A DNA stretch of 14,927 bases from Methylophaga sp. (GTDB taxonomy: Bacteria; Pseudomonadota; Gammaproteobacteria; Nitrosococcales; Methylophagaceae): the NCBI GenBank assembly GCA_014762585.1, contig JABURN010000124.1, positions 1 through 14,927 on the forward strand, given 5' to 3'. Below the pieces are notes generated by a model that had not been told where the DNA came from, ran no database searches, and saw only the letters and a list, made by a program, of their open reading frames with translations. This document shows, piece after piece, positions 7,263-14,927 of this stretch. Made by a program: the position numbers and the translations under genes. Positions within the stretch are counted from its first letter, which is position 1; every line of letters starts with the position of its first letter.

Positions 7263-8717
7263 TCAGACCAGCCGTTTTCGCTCGTTCGATGGCGCGATGG
7301 CCAGCGTCTCGCGATACTTTGCAATTGTTCTGCGAGCGACGTTGATGCCCTGATCGCCGAGGATAGCAGCGATCTTACTGTCGCTCAGGGGTTTTCGCGG
7401 GTTTTCGGCCGCGACCAGTTTCTTGATAATAGCGCGGATTGCTGTGGCTGAACATTCACCGCCTGCCTCGGTACTGACATGGCTGGAAAAGAAATACTTC
7501 AGCTCGAAAATACCGCGCGGCGTATGCAGGTATTTGCGGGTCGTGACCCGGGAAATTGTTGACTCGTGCATTTCCACGGCCTCTGCGATATCGGCCAGCA
7601 CCAGAGGTTTCATCGCTTCCTCACCATGATCCAGAAACGCTTTCTGTCTTTCGACAATGGCCTCGGTAACCTTCAGCAAGGTTTCGTTGCGACTTTGCAG
7701 GCTTTTCAAAAACCAGCGTGCTTCCTGCAGGTTATTTTTCAGATAGGTGTTTTCGGCACTGTTATCAGCCCGGTTGACCAGTTGCGCATAGTGCTCTGCA
7801 ATCTGCAGGCGCGGTGCATTATCGGGGTTGAGCGATAATTGCCATTTGCCGTTGTGCTTGCGTGCATAGACATCAGGCACGATGTATTCGGTGTTATCAG
7901 TCTGAATTTGAGTACCGGGACGCGGATTGAGCAGCTGAATCGAGCGAACCAGTTCGGTCAGCTCATCGTCCGAGACCTTCAGGGCGCGCTTGATCTGTGC
8001 ATAATCGCGTTTGGCCAGGGTATCGAGGTGTTTGTCGATGAGTTCGCGCAGCAGATCGATATGCGGAATACCGGAGGTTTCATAGACACGTAGCTGGATC
8101 AGCAGGCATTCACGCAAGTCGCGGGCTGCGACACCAACCGGATCGAAGTGTTGAATCCGATGTAGCACGGTTTCGATTTCATCGAGTTCCAGATCTTCGA
8201 ATTCTTCGCTCAGGCTTTCAAGGATCTCTTCCAGTGTGGTTTTGAGATAACCGTCGTCTTCCACCGAGTCGATAATCATGGTGGCAATGGCAGCTTCAGT
8301 TTCAGTGAACGGCGTCAGGCGCATTTGCCATAAAAGATGCTGCTGCAGGGTATCAGTGCTTTCGTCCTGGTTTTCGCGTTCCAGATCACTGTCGACCATC
8401 TGGCTGCTGCCGACACTGGAGACAGGCTGGTGGTCGTACATGTCTTCCCATTTGCTATCAACAGGGAGATCTTCGGGGATGTCCTGATTTTCCAGCTGAC
8501 TGATATCACGACTGGCCTGGTCATCATCACTGCGGTTGCGGGCATTCTCGTCGTAGTCGTAGTCTTCCTCGACTTCCAGCAGGGGATTGGTTTCCAGCGC
8601 TTCCTGGATTTCAGCCTGCAATTCGAGCGATGACAGTTGCAATAAGCGGATCGCTTGCTGCAGCTGCGGAGTCATCGACAGACTTTGGCCTACACGTAGC
8701 TGTAATGAGGGTTTCAC
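7263..8717 (-). CDS. rpoN: RNA polymerase sigma54 factor
   Basis: RpoN directs RNA polymerase to -24/-12 promoters that need an enhancer-binding ATPase. Seen in 484 residues: region I rich in Gln and Leu (LQLRVGQSLSMTPQLQQAIR, about 5-24), acidic region II (about 50-115), the core-binding region, a DNA-binding part with ISRVTTRKYLHTPRGIFELK, and the RpoN box ARRTIAKYRE (461-470). Length is normal. The start is a GTG at 8717; no in-frame ATG lies between it and the preceding stop region, the encoded MKPSLQLR matches the family, and no Shine-Dalgarno site is visible. A near-consensus sigma54 promoter lies 43 bases upstream. lptA and lptB, the usual upstream neighbours in enterics and pseudomonads, are absent and the tungstate transporter genes stand there instead. 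Confidence 0.97.
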   Translation of the reverse strand: MKPSLQLRVGQSLSMTPQLQQAIRLLQLSSLELQAEIQEALETNPLLEVEEDYDYDENARNRSDDDQASRDISQLENQDIPEDLPVDSKWEDMYDHQPVSSVGSSQMVDSDLERENQDESTDTLQQHLLWQMRLTPFTETEAAIATMIIDSVEDDGYLKTTLEEILESLSEEFEDLELDEIETVLHRIQHFDPVGVAARDLRECLLIQLRVYETSGIPHIDLLRELIDKHLDTLAKRDYAQIKRALKVSDDELTELVRSIQLLNPRPGTQIQTDNTEYIVPDVYARKHNGKWQLSLNPDNAPRLQIAEHYAQLVNRADNSAENTYLKNNLQEARWFLKSLQSRNETLLKVTEAIVERQKAFLDHGEEAMKPLVLADIAEAVEMHESTISRVTTRKYLHTPRGIFELKYFFSSHVSTEAGGECSATAIRAIIKKLVAAENPRKPLSDSKIAAILGDQGINVARRTIAKYRETLAIAPSNERKRLV

Positions 8718-8760
8718 AAGTGTGTTTGGACTAATGTTGCGACCATGAGTTTATGTTACC

Positions 8761-8775
8761 GCAAGTCTTATGCCA
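8761..8775 (-). promoter_or_regulatory. Candidate sigma54 (-24/-12) promoter upstream of rpoN
   Basis: Minus strand TGGCATAAGACTTGC fits the sigma54 pattern TGGCAY-R-N4-TTGC exactly in spacing, with the GG and GC dinucleotides 12 bases apart. Predicted transcription start is near 8749, giving a leader of about 32 bases before the rpoN GTG. It would make rpoN transcription depend on its own product plus an unknown enhancer-binding protein. A short inverted repeat (GTTC-TGT-GAAC, 8800-8810) lies upstream. Confidence 0.55.
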
Positions 8776-8855
8776 TTGCCTACAGGATATCGACAATTTG
8801 TTCTGTGAACTGAAAAACAATCTGTTTGAGTATAGGGATAATGCGCAAAACAAGC

Positions 8856-9848
8856 TTAAAAAACGCTCACCGCACTGGCTTTAAAGTTAACCCAGACAGT
8901 GTCTCCGAGCTGCAGTGCCAGGTTATGCAGTGAGGTGGGTGTTATCACCGCATAAAACGGTTCACCGCAATCGATCAACAGACGTATATGGCCTGCTTCT
9001 TCGGCAATCTGGGTCAAGCGACCAGGAAAACTGTTCAACACGCTGGTGTGGTGGAGTGGCTGATCAGACACAATAATCTGGCGGGGATCGATGGCTATAT
9101 GCCGGGCGCCGGTATCGTTTTCACCGATGTGAATTAACAATTTGCCGGTATTGAATAGTTGCTGCTGGCTTTGTCCGTGATAAAGGTTCAACAGCGGTGC
9201 GCTGGTGACACGGCCATTGACCAGGTTGATAGAGTTGTTGGCTATCGCCATCGCCTGCAGCCGGTCATGGGTGGAGAAAATCACTGTTTTGCCATCCTGG
9301 GCGGCAAACTGACGGATGCTGCTTTCCAACTGGCGGATATGACGCTGGTCCAGATGCGAGAAGGGTTCGTCCAGTAGCAGAATATCGGGTTCATAGACAA
9401 TTGCACGGGCGATGGCGGCCCGTTTCAGTTCTCCCCCTGACAGCGTGGCGGCATCCTGATCCGCCTGCGGCATCAGATTGAGCAGAGACAGCGTTTTTTC
9501 TATCAGCGCATGGTGCTGTGGCCTCGGAATCTGCTGCAACCTGAGCGCCAGCTTCAGGTTATCGCGTACGCTGCCATGCAGCATATAAGGCTGCTGGGTG
9601 ACATAACCGATGCGACGACGCTGTTCAGCGCTGAGTCTGGCACCCACAGTTTGTGTCAGCAGGGCAATTTGCCCCTCATCAGGGCGCTGTACAAAAGCCA
9701 GCAGATTCATCAGGGTCGACTTGCCGGCGCCGTTTTCGCCCAGTAGCGCAGTGCTCTCATTGAGGCACAGACTCAAGGAGGGGATATTGAGCACGTCTTT
9801 GCCATCATAGGAGACGCGAATATCACTGAGTTGATAAGCCGGCGTCAT
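8856..9848 (-). CDS. tupC: ABC transporter ATPase, tungstate type
   Basis: This is the cytoplasmic ATPase subunit driving the permease encoded just upstream. Seen in 330 residues: Walker A GENGAGKST (37-45), Q-loop VTQQPYML, ABC signature LSGGELKR (136-143), Walker B ILLLDEP (156-162) and the switch His in FSTHDR. After residue 250 there is a C-terminal TOBE/Mop-like domain (SVLNSFPGRLTQI to the end), which in molybdate and tungstate importers can bind the oxyanion. The ATG overlaps the permease stop by four bases (ATGA). Tungstate is inferred from the permease; molybdate or another oxyanion is possible. No clear intrinsic terminator is seen in the 138 bases before rpoN. Confidence 0.85.
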   Translation of the reverse strand: MTPAYQLSDIRVSYDGKDVLNIPSLSLCLNESTALLGENGAGKSTLMNLLAFVQRPDEGQIALLTQTVGARLSAEQRRRIGYVTQQPYMLHGSVRDNLKLALRLQQIPRPQHHALIEKTLSLLNLMPQADQDAATLSGGELKRAAIARAIVYEPDILLLDEPFSHLDQRHIRQLESSIRQFAAQDGKTVIFSTHDRLQAMAIANNSINLVNGRVTSAPLLNLYHGQSQQQLFNTGKLLIHIGENDTGARHIAIDPRQIIVSDQPLHHTSVLNSFPGRLTQIAEEAGHIRLLIDCGEPFYAVITPTSLHNLALQLGDTVWVNFKASAVSVF

Positions 9849-10537
9849 GATTTGGCCCTGTTGAGAACAGACAGCAGGAAGTTCAGCACAAAGGCAATCA
9901 CCAGCAACACCATGCCCAGCGCCAGACCCAGCTCGAATTCACCCTTACTGGTTTCCAGCGCAATCGCGGTTGTCATGGTGCGGGTAAAGCCCTCGATATT
10001 GCCGCCCAGCATCATGGCGGCGCCGACCTCACCGATAGCCCGACCGAAACCGGTGATGACGCCGGCCAGAATTGCAAAGCGGGTAGTACGGATAACCTGT
10101 AGCATCATCGGCAGCGTGCGCGCGCCGAGACTTCTGAGCGTTGGTATCAGTCTGGGATCGGCCGCGTTCACCGCTGTCACCGTCAGGTTCATCATGATGG
10201 GGAAAATCAAAATGGCCTGGGCGATGATGATTGCTGTCGGGGTATAGAGCAGGCCCCATTCTCCCAGCGGCCCGGCACGGCTGAACAAGCCATACAGCAG
10301 TAGTCCAATGACGACGGTGGGCATCGCCATCAGCGTATTGAGCAAATGCTGAATCGTGGCTTTGCCTTTGAAGCGCTTCAAGGCCATCGCCACACCAGCC
10401 GGGATCGCCAGCAGTGCTGCGATGACAGAGGCTGATAGTGAGATAAAGACGGAAGTGAAGATGATCCGCATAATCTCCGGATCCAGCTTCAGCAGCAATG
10501 CAAAGGCAGCAGCGAAAGAATCAGCAAAATATCCCAT
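9845..10537 (-). CDS. tupB: ABC transporter permease, tungstate (TupB) type
   Basis: This is the membrane subunit of an oxyanion ABC importer. Seen in 230 residues: about five to six hydrophobic segments and the EAA loop LRSLGARTLPMMLQVIRTTR, followed by GVITGFGRAIGEVGAAMMLGG. The blocks LNTLMAMPTVVIGLLLYGL, GPLGEWGLLYTPTAIIIAQ and TTAIALETSKGEF are those I associate with TupB tungstate permeases rather than ModB. It starts 18 bases after metF with an AAGG site, so it is probably cotranscribed with metF, and it overlaps the ATPase gene. No gene for the periplasmic binding protein TupA is in the window. Tungstate supply would serve tungsten enzymes such as some formate dehydrogenases; that link is inference. 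Confidence 0.82.
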   Translation of the reverse strand: MGYFADSFAAAFALLLKLDPEIMRIIFTSVFISLSASVIAALLAIPAGVAMALKRFKGKATIQHLLNTLMAMPTVVIGLLLYGLFSRAGPLGEWGLLYTPTAIIIAQAILIFPIMMNLTVTAVNAADPRLIPTLRSLGARTLPMMLQVIRTTRFAILAGVITGFGRAIGEVGAAMMLGGNIEGFTRTMTTAIALETSKGEFELGLALGMVLLVIAFVLNFLLSVLNRAKS

Positions 10538-10555
10538 CGCAGCGCCTTTTATGCC

Positions 10556-11410
10556 TTATTGCTTGACGAGATTAAGTCGCTGACAGATAGTCAAAGTCGG
10601 CTCGGTTTTGTTCATGGTGTAGAAGTGAAGGCCGGGCACATCAAGCTCAATCAACTGACGGGTGAATTCGGTCAGAAAGTCCAGAGTGAAAGCTTTCATC
10701 GACTCGGTATCATCATAGAATTCTTCCAGGCGCTTGCGTAACCAGCGCGGGATTTCGGCACCACAACTGGCAGAAAAGCGTGCCAGCTGGGCAAAGTTAT
10801 TGATCGGCATAATGCCGGGAATGATCGGAATATCGATACCTTTCCGGGCACAGCGATCGAGGAAGAAACGATAGGCGTCGATGTTATAAAAATACTGGGT
10901 AATAGCACTGTTGGCACCGGCATCGACCTTACGTTTGAAGTTATCCAGATCAAACTCGGCGGTGTGTGCCTGAGGATGCACTTCGGGGTAGGCAGCCACT
11001 TCAATATCAAAATAGTCGCCGGTTTCCTTGCGGATAAACTCAACCAGTTCACTGGCATAGCGGAAATCGCCCGGGTCACGCATACCGGAGGGCAGATCCC
11101 CGCGCAGGGCTACAATCCGATGAATGCCGTTTTGTTGGTAGGTATCGAGCATTTCCCGCAGTCGTTCGGCACTGGAGCCGACACAGGACAGGTGTGGTGC
11201 GGCATCAATACCGGTAGCGGGTTGCTGTTGCTGAATTTCCAGCACCGCTTCCATGGTATTGTCCTGAGTGGAGCCACCGGCGCCGAAAGTCACCGAATAA
11301 AACTCGGGCGCGAGTGGGATTAAGGCCTCGCGAACACGGCGCAGATTGGTCACGCCTTTTTCGGTTTTAGGCGGAAAAAACTCGCAACTGAGCGTCAGAT
11401 TTTTGGACAT
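10556..11410 (-). CDS. metF: 5,10-methylenetetrahydrofolate reductase
   Basis: MetF reduces methylene-THF to methyl-THF, the methyl donor for methionine synthase, using FAD and NADH. Seen in 284 residues: LSCEFFPPKTEKG at the start (family motif EFFPPK), then SVTFGAGGST, RIVALRGDLP, AAYPEVHPQA, TQYFYNIDAY and GLHFYTMNK, covering the whole barrel. Length is normal. It follows metK and ahcY and completes a methionine/SAM recycling set, but an intrinsic terminator stands between ahcY and metF. The start has only a weak ribosome-binding site (AAGA), with the terminator T-run about 15 bases upstream. Expression thus may come from readthrough or from a promoter not seen. Confidence 0.96.
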   Translation of the reverse strand: MSKNLTLSCEFFPPKTEKGVTNLRRVREALIPLAPEFYSVTFGAGGSTQDNTMEAVLEIQQQQPATGIDAAPHLSCVGSSAERLREMLDTYQQNGIHRIVALRGDLPSGMRDPGDFRYASELVEFIRKETGDYFDIEVAAYPEVHPQAHTAEFDLDNFKRKVDAGANSAITQYFYNIDAYRFFLDRCARKGIDIPIIPGIMPINNFAQLARFSASCGAEIPRWLRKRLEEFYDDTESMKAFTLDFLTEFTRQLIELDVPGLHFYTMNKTEPTLTICQRLNLVKQ

Positions 11411-11425
11411 GTTTTTGTCTTGAAT

Positions 11426-11454
11426 AAAAAAATGGGCTGAAAAATCAGCCCATT
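11426..11454 (-). terminator. Intrinsic terminator between ahcY and metF
   Basis: On the minus strand AATGGGCTGA (11454-11445), loop TTTT, then TCAGCCCATT (11440-11431): a perfect ten-pair stem whose last bases run into a tract of seven T (11432-11426). It begins 15 bases after the ahcY stop and ends 15 bases before the metF start. This is a textbook rho-independent terminator in this direction; the opposite strand has no T-run after the stem. Confidence 0.88.
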
Positions 11455-11469
11455 CTAACTGATTAACGA

Positions 11470-12780
<1,311 letters not shown>

Positions 12781-12794
12781 GATGATTCCTTAAA

Positions 12795-13958
12795 TTATTT
12801 CAGACCGGCGGCATCGCGTAATACGTCAGCCATATCGGTGTTTTCCCAGCTGAAGCCAGCATCTTCACGGCCGAAATGACCGTAGGCGGCAGTGGGTTGG
12901 TAAATGGGTTTAATGAGGTCGAGCATTTTGATAAGACCGACCGGGCGCAGATCAAAATGTTCCCTGACCAGCAGCTCCAGGCGCTCCTGCGGAATTTTGC
13001 CGGTGCCGAAGGTTTCAACGCTGATCGAGGTCGGTTCAGCGACACCGATGGCGTAGGAAACCTGGATTTCACAACGGTCGGCGAGACCGGCAGCAACGAT
13101 ATTCTTGGCTACATAACGACCGGCATAGGCCGCACTGCGGTCGACCTTGGACGGATCCTTACCGGAGAAGGCACCGCCACCGTGACGGGCCATGCCACCG
13201 TATGTATCAACGATGATTTTTCGACCAGTCAGGCCCGCATCACCCACCGGGCCACCAATGATGAACTGGCCGGTCGGATTGATATGAATCTTGGTTTTGG
13301 CTGTCAGCCAGTCTTCCGGCAGAACCGGTTTAATGATGTGCTCCATCACCGCTTCTTGCAGATCTGCCTGGGAGATTTCCGGGCTGTGCTGGGTAGACAA
13401 GACAACCGCATCAATGCCGACCGGTTTGCCATCCTGGTAAACAAAGGTCACCTGACTTTTGGCGTCCGGACGCAACCAGCTCAGTTCACCGCTTTTACGG
13501 ATGTGCGCCTGTCTTTTCACCAGACGATGGGCATAGGTAATCGGCGCCGGCATCAAAACATCGGTTTCATTACTGGCATAACCGAACATCAGGCCCTGGT
13601 CACCGGCACCCTGATTTTCTTCGGTATCGCGGTCAACGCCCATAGCGATGTCGGAGGATTGTTTGCCAATCAAAGACATGACGGCACAGGTCTGACCGTC
13701 AAAGCCGACTTCTGAACTGTTATAGCCGATATCGGTGATGGTTTTGCGCACCACGTCTTCCAGGTCGACCCAGGCCGAGGTGGTGATTTCGCCGGCGATA
13801 ATCGCGGCACCGGTTTTAATCAGGGTCTCACAGGCGACCCGGGCGCGGGGATCCTGACGAAGAATTTCGTCCAGGATGGCATCAGAAATCTGATCAGCGA
13901 CTTTATCCGGATGACCTTCTGACACGGATTCAGAAGTGAAAAGATAGTTACTACTCAT
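12795..13958 (-). CDS. metK: S-adenosylmethionine synthetase
   Basis: MetK makes SAM from methionine and ATP. Seen in 387 residues: [19 protein letters not shown] (His16), [12 protein letters not shown] (117-122 begins it), the metal- and phosphate-binding [19 protein letters not shown] (from 260), and the C-terminal [12 protein letters not shown]. The start at 13958 is chosen over an upstream in-frame ATG at 14006 because [19 protein letters not shown] matches the family, an AGGAAG site lies six bases before it, and the longer start would be buried in the leader hairpin. It is the first gene after an SAH riboswitch and is followed by ahcY at 14 bases, so SAM synthesis and SAH removal appear to be controlled together by SAH. 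Confidence 0.98.
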   Translation of the reverse strand: MSSNYLFTSESVSEGHPDKVADQISDAILDEILRQDPRARVACETLIKTGAAIIAGEITTSAWVDLEDVVRKTITDIGYNSSEVGFDGQTCAVMSLIGKQSSDIAMGVDRDTEENQGAGDQGLMFGYASNETDVLMPAPITYAHRLVKRQAHIRKSGELSWLRPDAKSQVTFVYQDGKPVGIDAVVLSTQHSPEISQADLQEAVMEHIIKPVLPEDWLTAKTKIHINPTGQFIIGGPVGDAGLTGRKIIVDTYGGMARHGGGAFSGKDPSKVDRSAAYAGRYVAKNIVAAGLADRCEIQVSYAIGVAEPTSISVETFGTGKIPQERLELLVREHFDLRPVGLIKMLDLIKPIYQPTAAYGHFGREDAGFSWENTDMADVLRDAAGLK

Positions 13959-13969
13959 AGCCAGCTTCC

Positions 13970-14041
13970 TCATTACATTAGTTCGAGGTAATGATAGTGG
14001 TGCCATGAGTCGGGGACATTGCTCATTACTATCAGTTACCT
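13970..14041 (-). promoter_or_regulatory. Expression platform of the SAH riboswitch (metK leader)
   Basis: Two exclusive folds are visible. Fold A: AGGTAA-C-TGATAGT (14041-14028) pairs with ACTATCATTACCT (13998-13986), 13 pairs with one bulge, and the metK Shine-Dalgarno AGGAAG (13970-13965) stays free. Fold B: TCATTAC (13994-13988) pairs with GTAATGA (13976-13970), reaching the first base of the Shine-Dalgarno. Both use 13988-13994. The pairings are read directly; the switching role is inferred. Confidence 0.55.
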
Positions 14042-14050
14042 GTTAATAAT

Positions 14051-14118
14051 GAACGCAGTTAGTTGAAACCTGTTGGATAAGCCTAGCAGGGTATGTCCTG
14101 TTGCAGCGTTCCTTATCC
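14051..14118 (-). ncRNA. SAH (S-adenosylhomocysteine) riboswitch aptamer
   Basis: Reading the minus strand: P1 GGATAAG (14118-14112) pairs with CTTATCC (14081-14075), seven pairs. Between them lie the conserved ACGCTGCAAC (14110-14101), a small stem CAGG (14100-14097) with CCTG (14090-14087), and TAGGC. After P1 a linker leads to GCGTTC (14056-14051), which pairs with GAACGC (14111-14106) as the pseudoknot. This order, the CGCTGCAAC core and the AGGCT element are those of the known SAH riboswitch family, which raises expression when SAH is bound. It lies about 93 bases upstream of the metK start codon. A SAM-sensing class is not favoured because none has this pseudoknot layout and core. Confidence 0.88.
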
Positions 14119-14128
14119 GAAAGTCGAC

Positions 14129-14156
14129 ATATTAATCGAAACGGCAGATTTTTCAA
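14129..14156 (-). promoter_or_regulatory. Candidate sigma70 promoter of the metK-ahcY transcript
   Basis: Minus strand TTGAAA (14156-14151), 16-base spacer, TAATAT (14134-14129). Transcription would start near 14122, four bases before the first P1 base of the aptamer, which is where a riboswitch promoter should place it. The -35 matches five of six consensus bases, the -10 four of six. Confidence 0.6.
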
Positions 14157-14192
14157 GCTTGTAAACGCCAGTCGCCAGCCTGGCAGCGGCTT

Positions 14193-14885
14193 TTACAGCT
14201 GAAGTTTCTGTCCGTTTGATTTCAACCATGCCCGATGTTGCGTGAACGCCGGGTCAAATTGTTTCACCAGTTGCCAGAATGCCGGTGAGTGATTGTGCTG
14301 ACGCAGATGACAGAGTTCGTGAATGATGACGTAATCAATAATGTCAGGCGCCGCCATGATGAGTTTCCAGTTAAGCTGCACTTTTCCTGATGCGGTACAA
14401 CTGCCCCAGCGGGCACGGTAGGTTTTGACTTCTATGCTGGCGGGCACCAATCCGATCTGCGCTGCCAGTTCTTCGCAGCGGGCTGTTAGTAAATGCTTCG
14501 CCTGTTGTTTGTACCAGCCTTCGACTTGCCGTTTTATCGCTGCCTGACTGGGCTGCGGGTCACGGTGCATGACAAGCAAAACATTATCAGTGAGTTGTAT
14601 CTCTCTGCGCGCCTGGGCTGGCTCAACCACCAGACTATGGGTTTTACCCAGATAGAGCAGGCTTTCGCCGCTTTCGAATTGTTTGGCTTTAACTGGAGGG
14701 TGCGCCAGCAGCTTTTGCTGTATCCAGTGACTTTTTTCATGGACGAAGCGCTCGGCTTGATGCAAGGGCAGGCGGGCCGGGATGCGCAGTTTGACCTCAC
14801 CGTTACGGATGCCCAGCGACAGGGTCTTGCGGCGCTTGCTGCGTCTGACCTCGACCTCCACGCCGTTGCAATGGATGCTTCTCAT
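14193..14885 (-). CDS. YgjP-type zinc metallopeptidase (DUF45/M48-like)
   Basis: The role of this family is poorly known. Seen in 230 residues: an N-terminal beta-rich part with RRSKRRKTLSLGIRNGEVKL, typical of the YgjP/DUF45 family (COG1451), then YRARWGSCTASGKVQLNWKL, and the zinc site HELCHLRQHNHSPAFW (HExxH with a further His in HNHS). Key residues are present, so it is probably catalytic. No signal peptide or membrane segment is seen, so it should be cytoplasmic. The start ATG at 14885 lacks a visible Shine-Dalgarno site; only 42 bases lie upstream in the window. It is separated from the metK promoter by about 36 bases and is probably not part of that unit. Confidence 0.9.
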   Translation of the reverse strand: MRSIHCNGVEVEVRRSKRRKTLSLGIRNGEVKLRIPARLPLHQAERFVHEKSHWIQQKLLAHPPVKAKQFESGESLLYLGKTHSLVVEPAQARREIQLTDNVLLVMHRDPQPSQAAIKRQVEGWYKQQAKHLLTARCEELAAQIGLVPASIEVKTYRARWGSCTASGKVQLNWKLIMAAPDIIDYVIIHELCHLRQHNHSPAFWQLVKQFDPAFTQHRAWLKSNGQKLQL

Positions 14886-14927
14886 CGCGGTATTTTGCGT
14901 AAGAGGCAGATTTTTCCGCAGTTTTTT

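Noticed and set aside
7229..7324. Longer hpf start at 7324
   Set aside because: It would overlap the rpoN end, and the strong GAGGAG site serves the ATG at 7228.
12876..13715. Long plus-strand open frame of 279 codons
   Set aside because: It lies entirely antisense to metK and shows no family motifs; such frames are common opposite codon-biased conserved genes.
13959..14006. Longer metK start at 14006
   Set aside because: It adds 16 residues not found in the family and would start inside the leader hairpin; the ATG at 13958 has an AGGAAG site at proper distance.
14051..14118. SAM riboswitch (SAM-I, SAM-II or SAM/SAH class) upstream of metK
   Set aside because: The core sequence, two-helix layout and pseudoknot fit the SAH class; the hallmarks of SAM-I (long four-way junction) are not present.
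14161..14192. Terminator after the YgjP-type gene
   Set aside because: GCCAGGCTGGC is a palindrome with a one-base centre that cannot form a stable loop, and no T-run follows.

Overview
The window reads as ordinary chromosomal DNA from a non-enteric gammaproteobacterium with moderate GC content. The evidence for this is the nitrogen-PTS and rpoN block in its proteobacterial order (rpoN, hpf, ptsN, hprK, EIIA, HPr, EI, mgtE), the S-adenosylhomocysteine (SAH) riboswitch, and protein sequences close to other gammaproteobacteria. I cannot name a genus. All sixteen genes I accept lie on the minus strand, so transcription runs from high to low coordinates. I see no mobile elements, CRISPR arrays, tRNAs or rRNAs, and no gene-free stretch longer than about 240 bases.

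In transcription order, the first gene is a YgjP-type zinc metallopeptidase (14193-14885). Next comes a methyl-cycle block: a sigma70-like promoter, an SAH riboswitch aptamer (about 14051-14118), metK, ahcY, an intrinsic terminator, then metF. MetK makes SAM, AhcY hydrolyses the SAH left after methyl transfer, and MetF supplies methyl-folate to regenerate methionine. The leader between aptamer and metK holds two mutually exclusive sets of pairings that give a concrete model for a translational ON switch. After metF come a tungstate-type ABC permease and ATPase (tupB, tupC) with no binding-protein gene beside them.

The third region begins with rpoN. A near-consensus sigma54 promoter (-24/-12) lies just upstream of it, suggesting autoregulation. 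hpf, ptsN and a short, kinase-domain-only hprK follow. The rapZ gene often found here is absent. After a 143-base gap with a possible attenuator, the soluble phosphorelay genes EIIA(Man-type), HPr and EI follow with ATGA overlaps. HPr keeps both His15 and Ser46, so it can be the target of EI and of HprK. No sugar permease is present, so this is a regulatory PTS.

The last region has mgtE (Mg2+ channel, behind a highly structured 161-base leader), aroC (chorismate synthase), and the N-terminal part of an MFS permease cut by the window edge. The permease appears to start at a GTG directly after, and in frame with, the aroC stop codon.

The most rewarding things to follow up are the SAH riboswitch on metK with its proposed fold switch, the sigma54 promoter on rpoN itself, the terminator separating ahcY from metF, the short HprK, and the zero-gap in-frame aroC/MFS junction.
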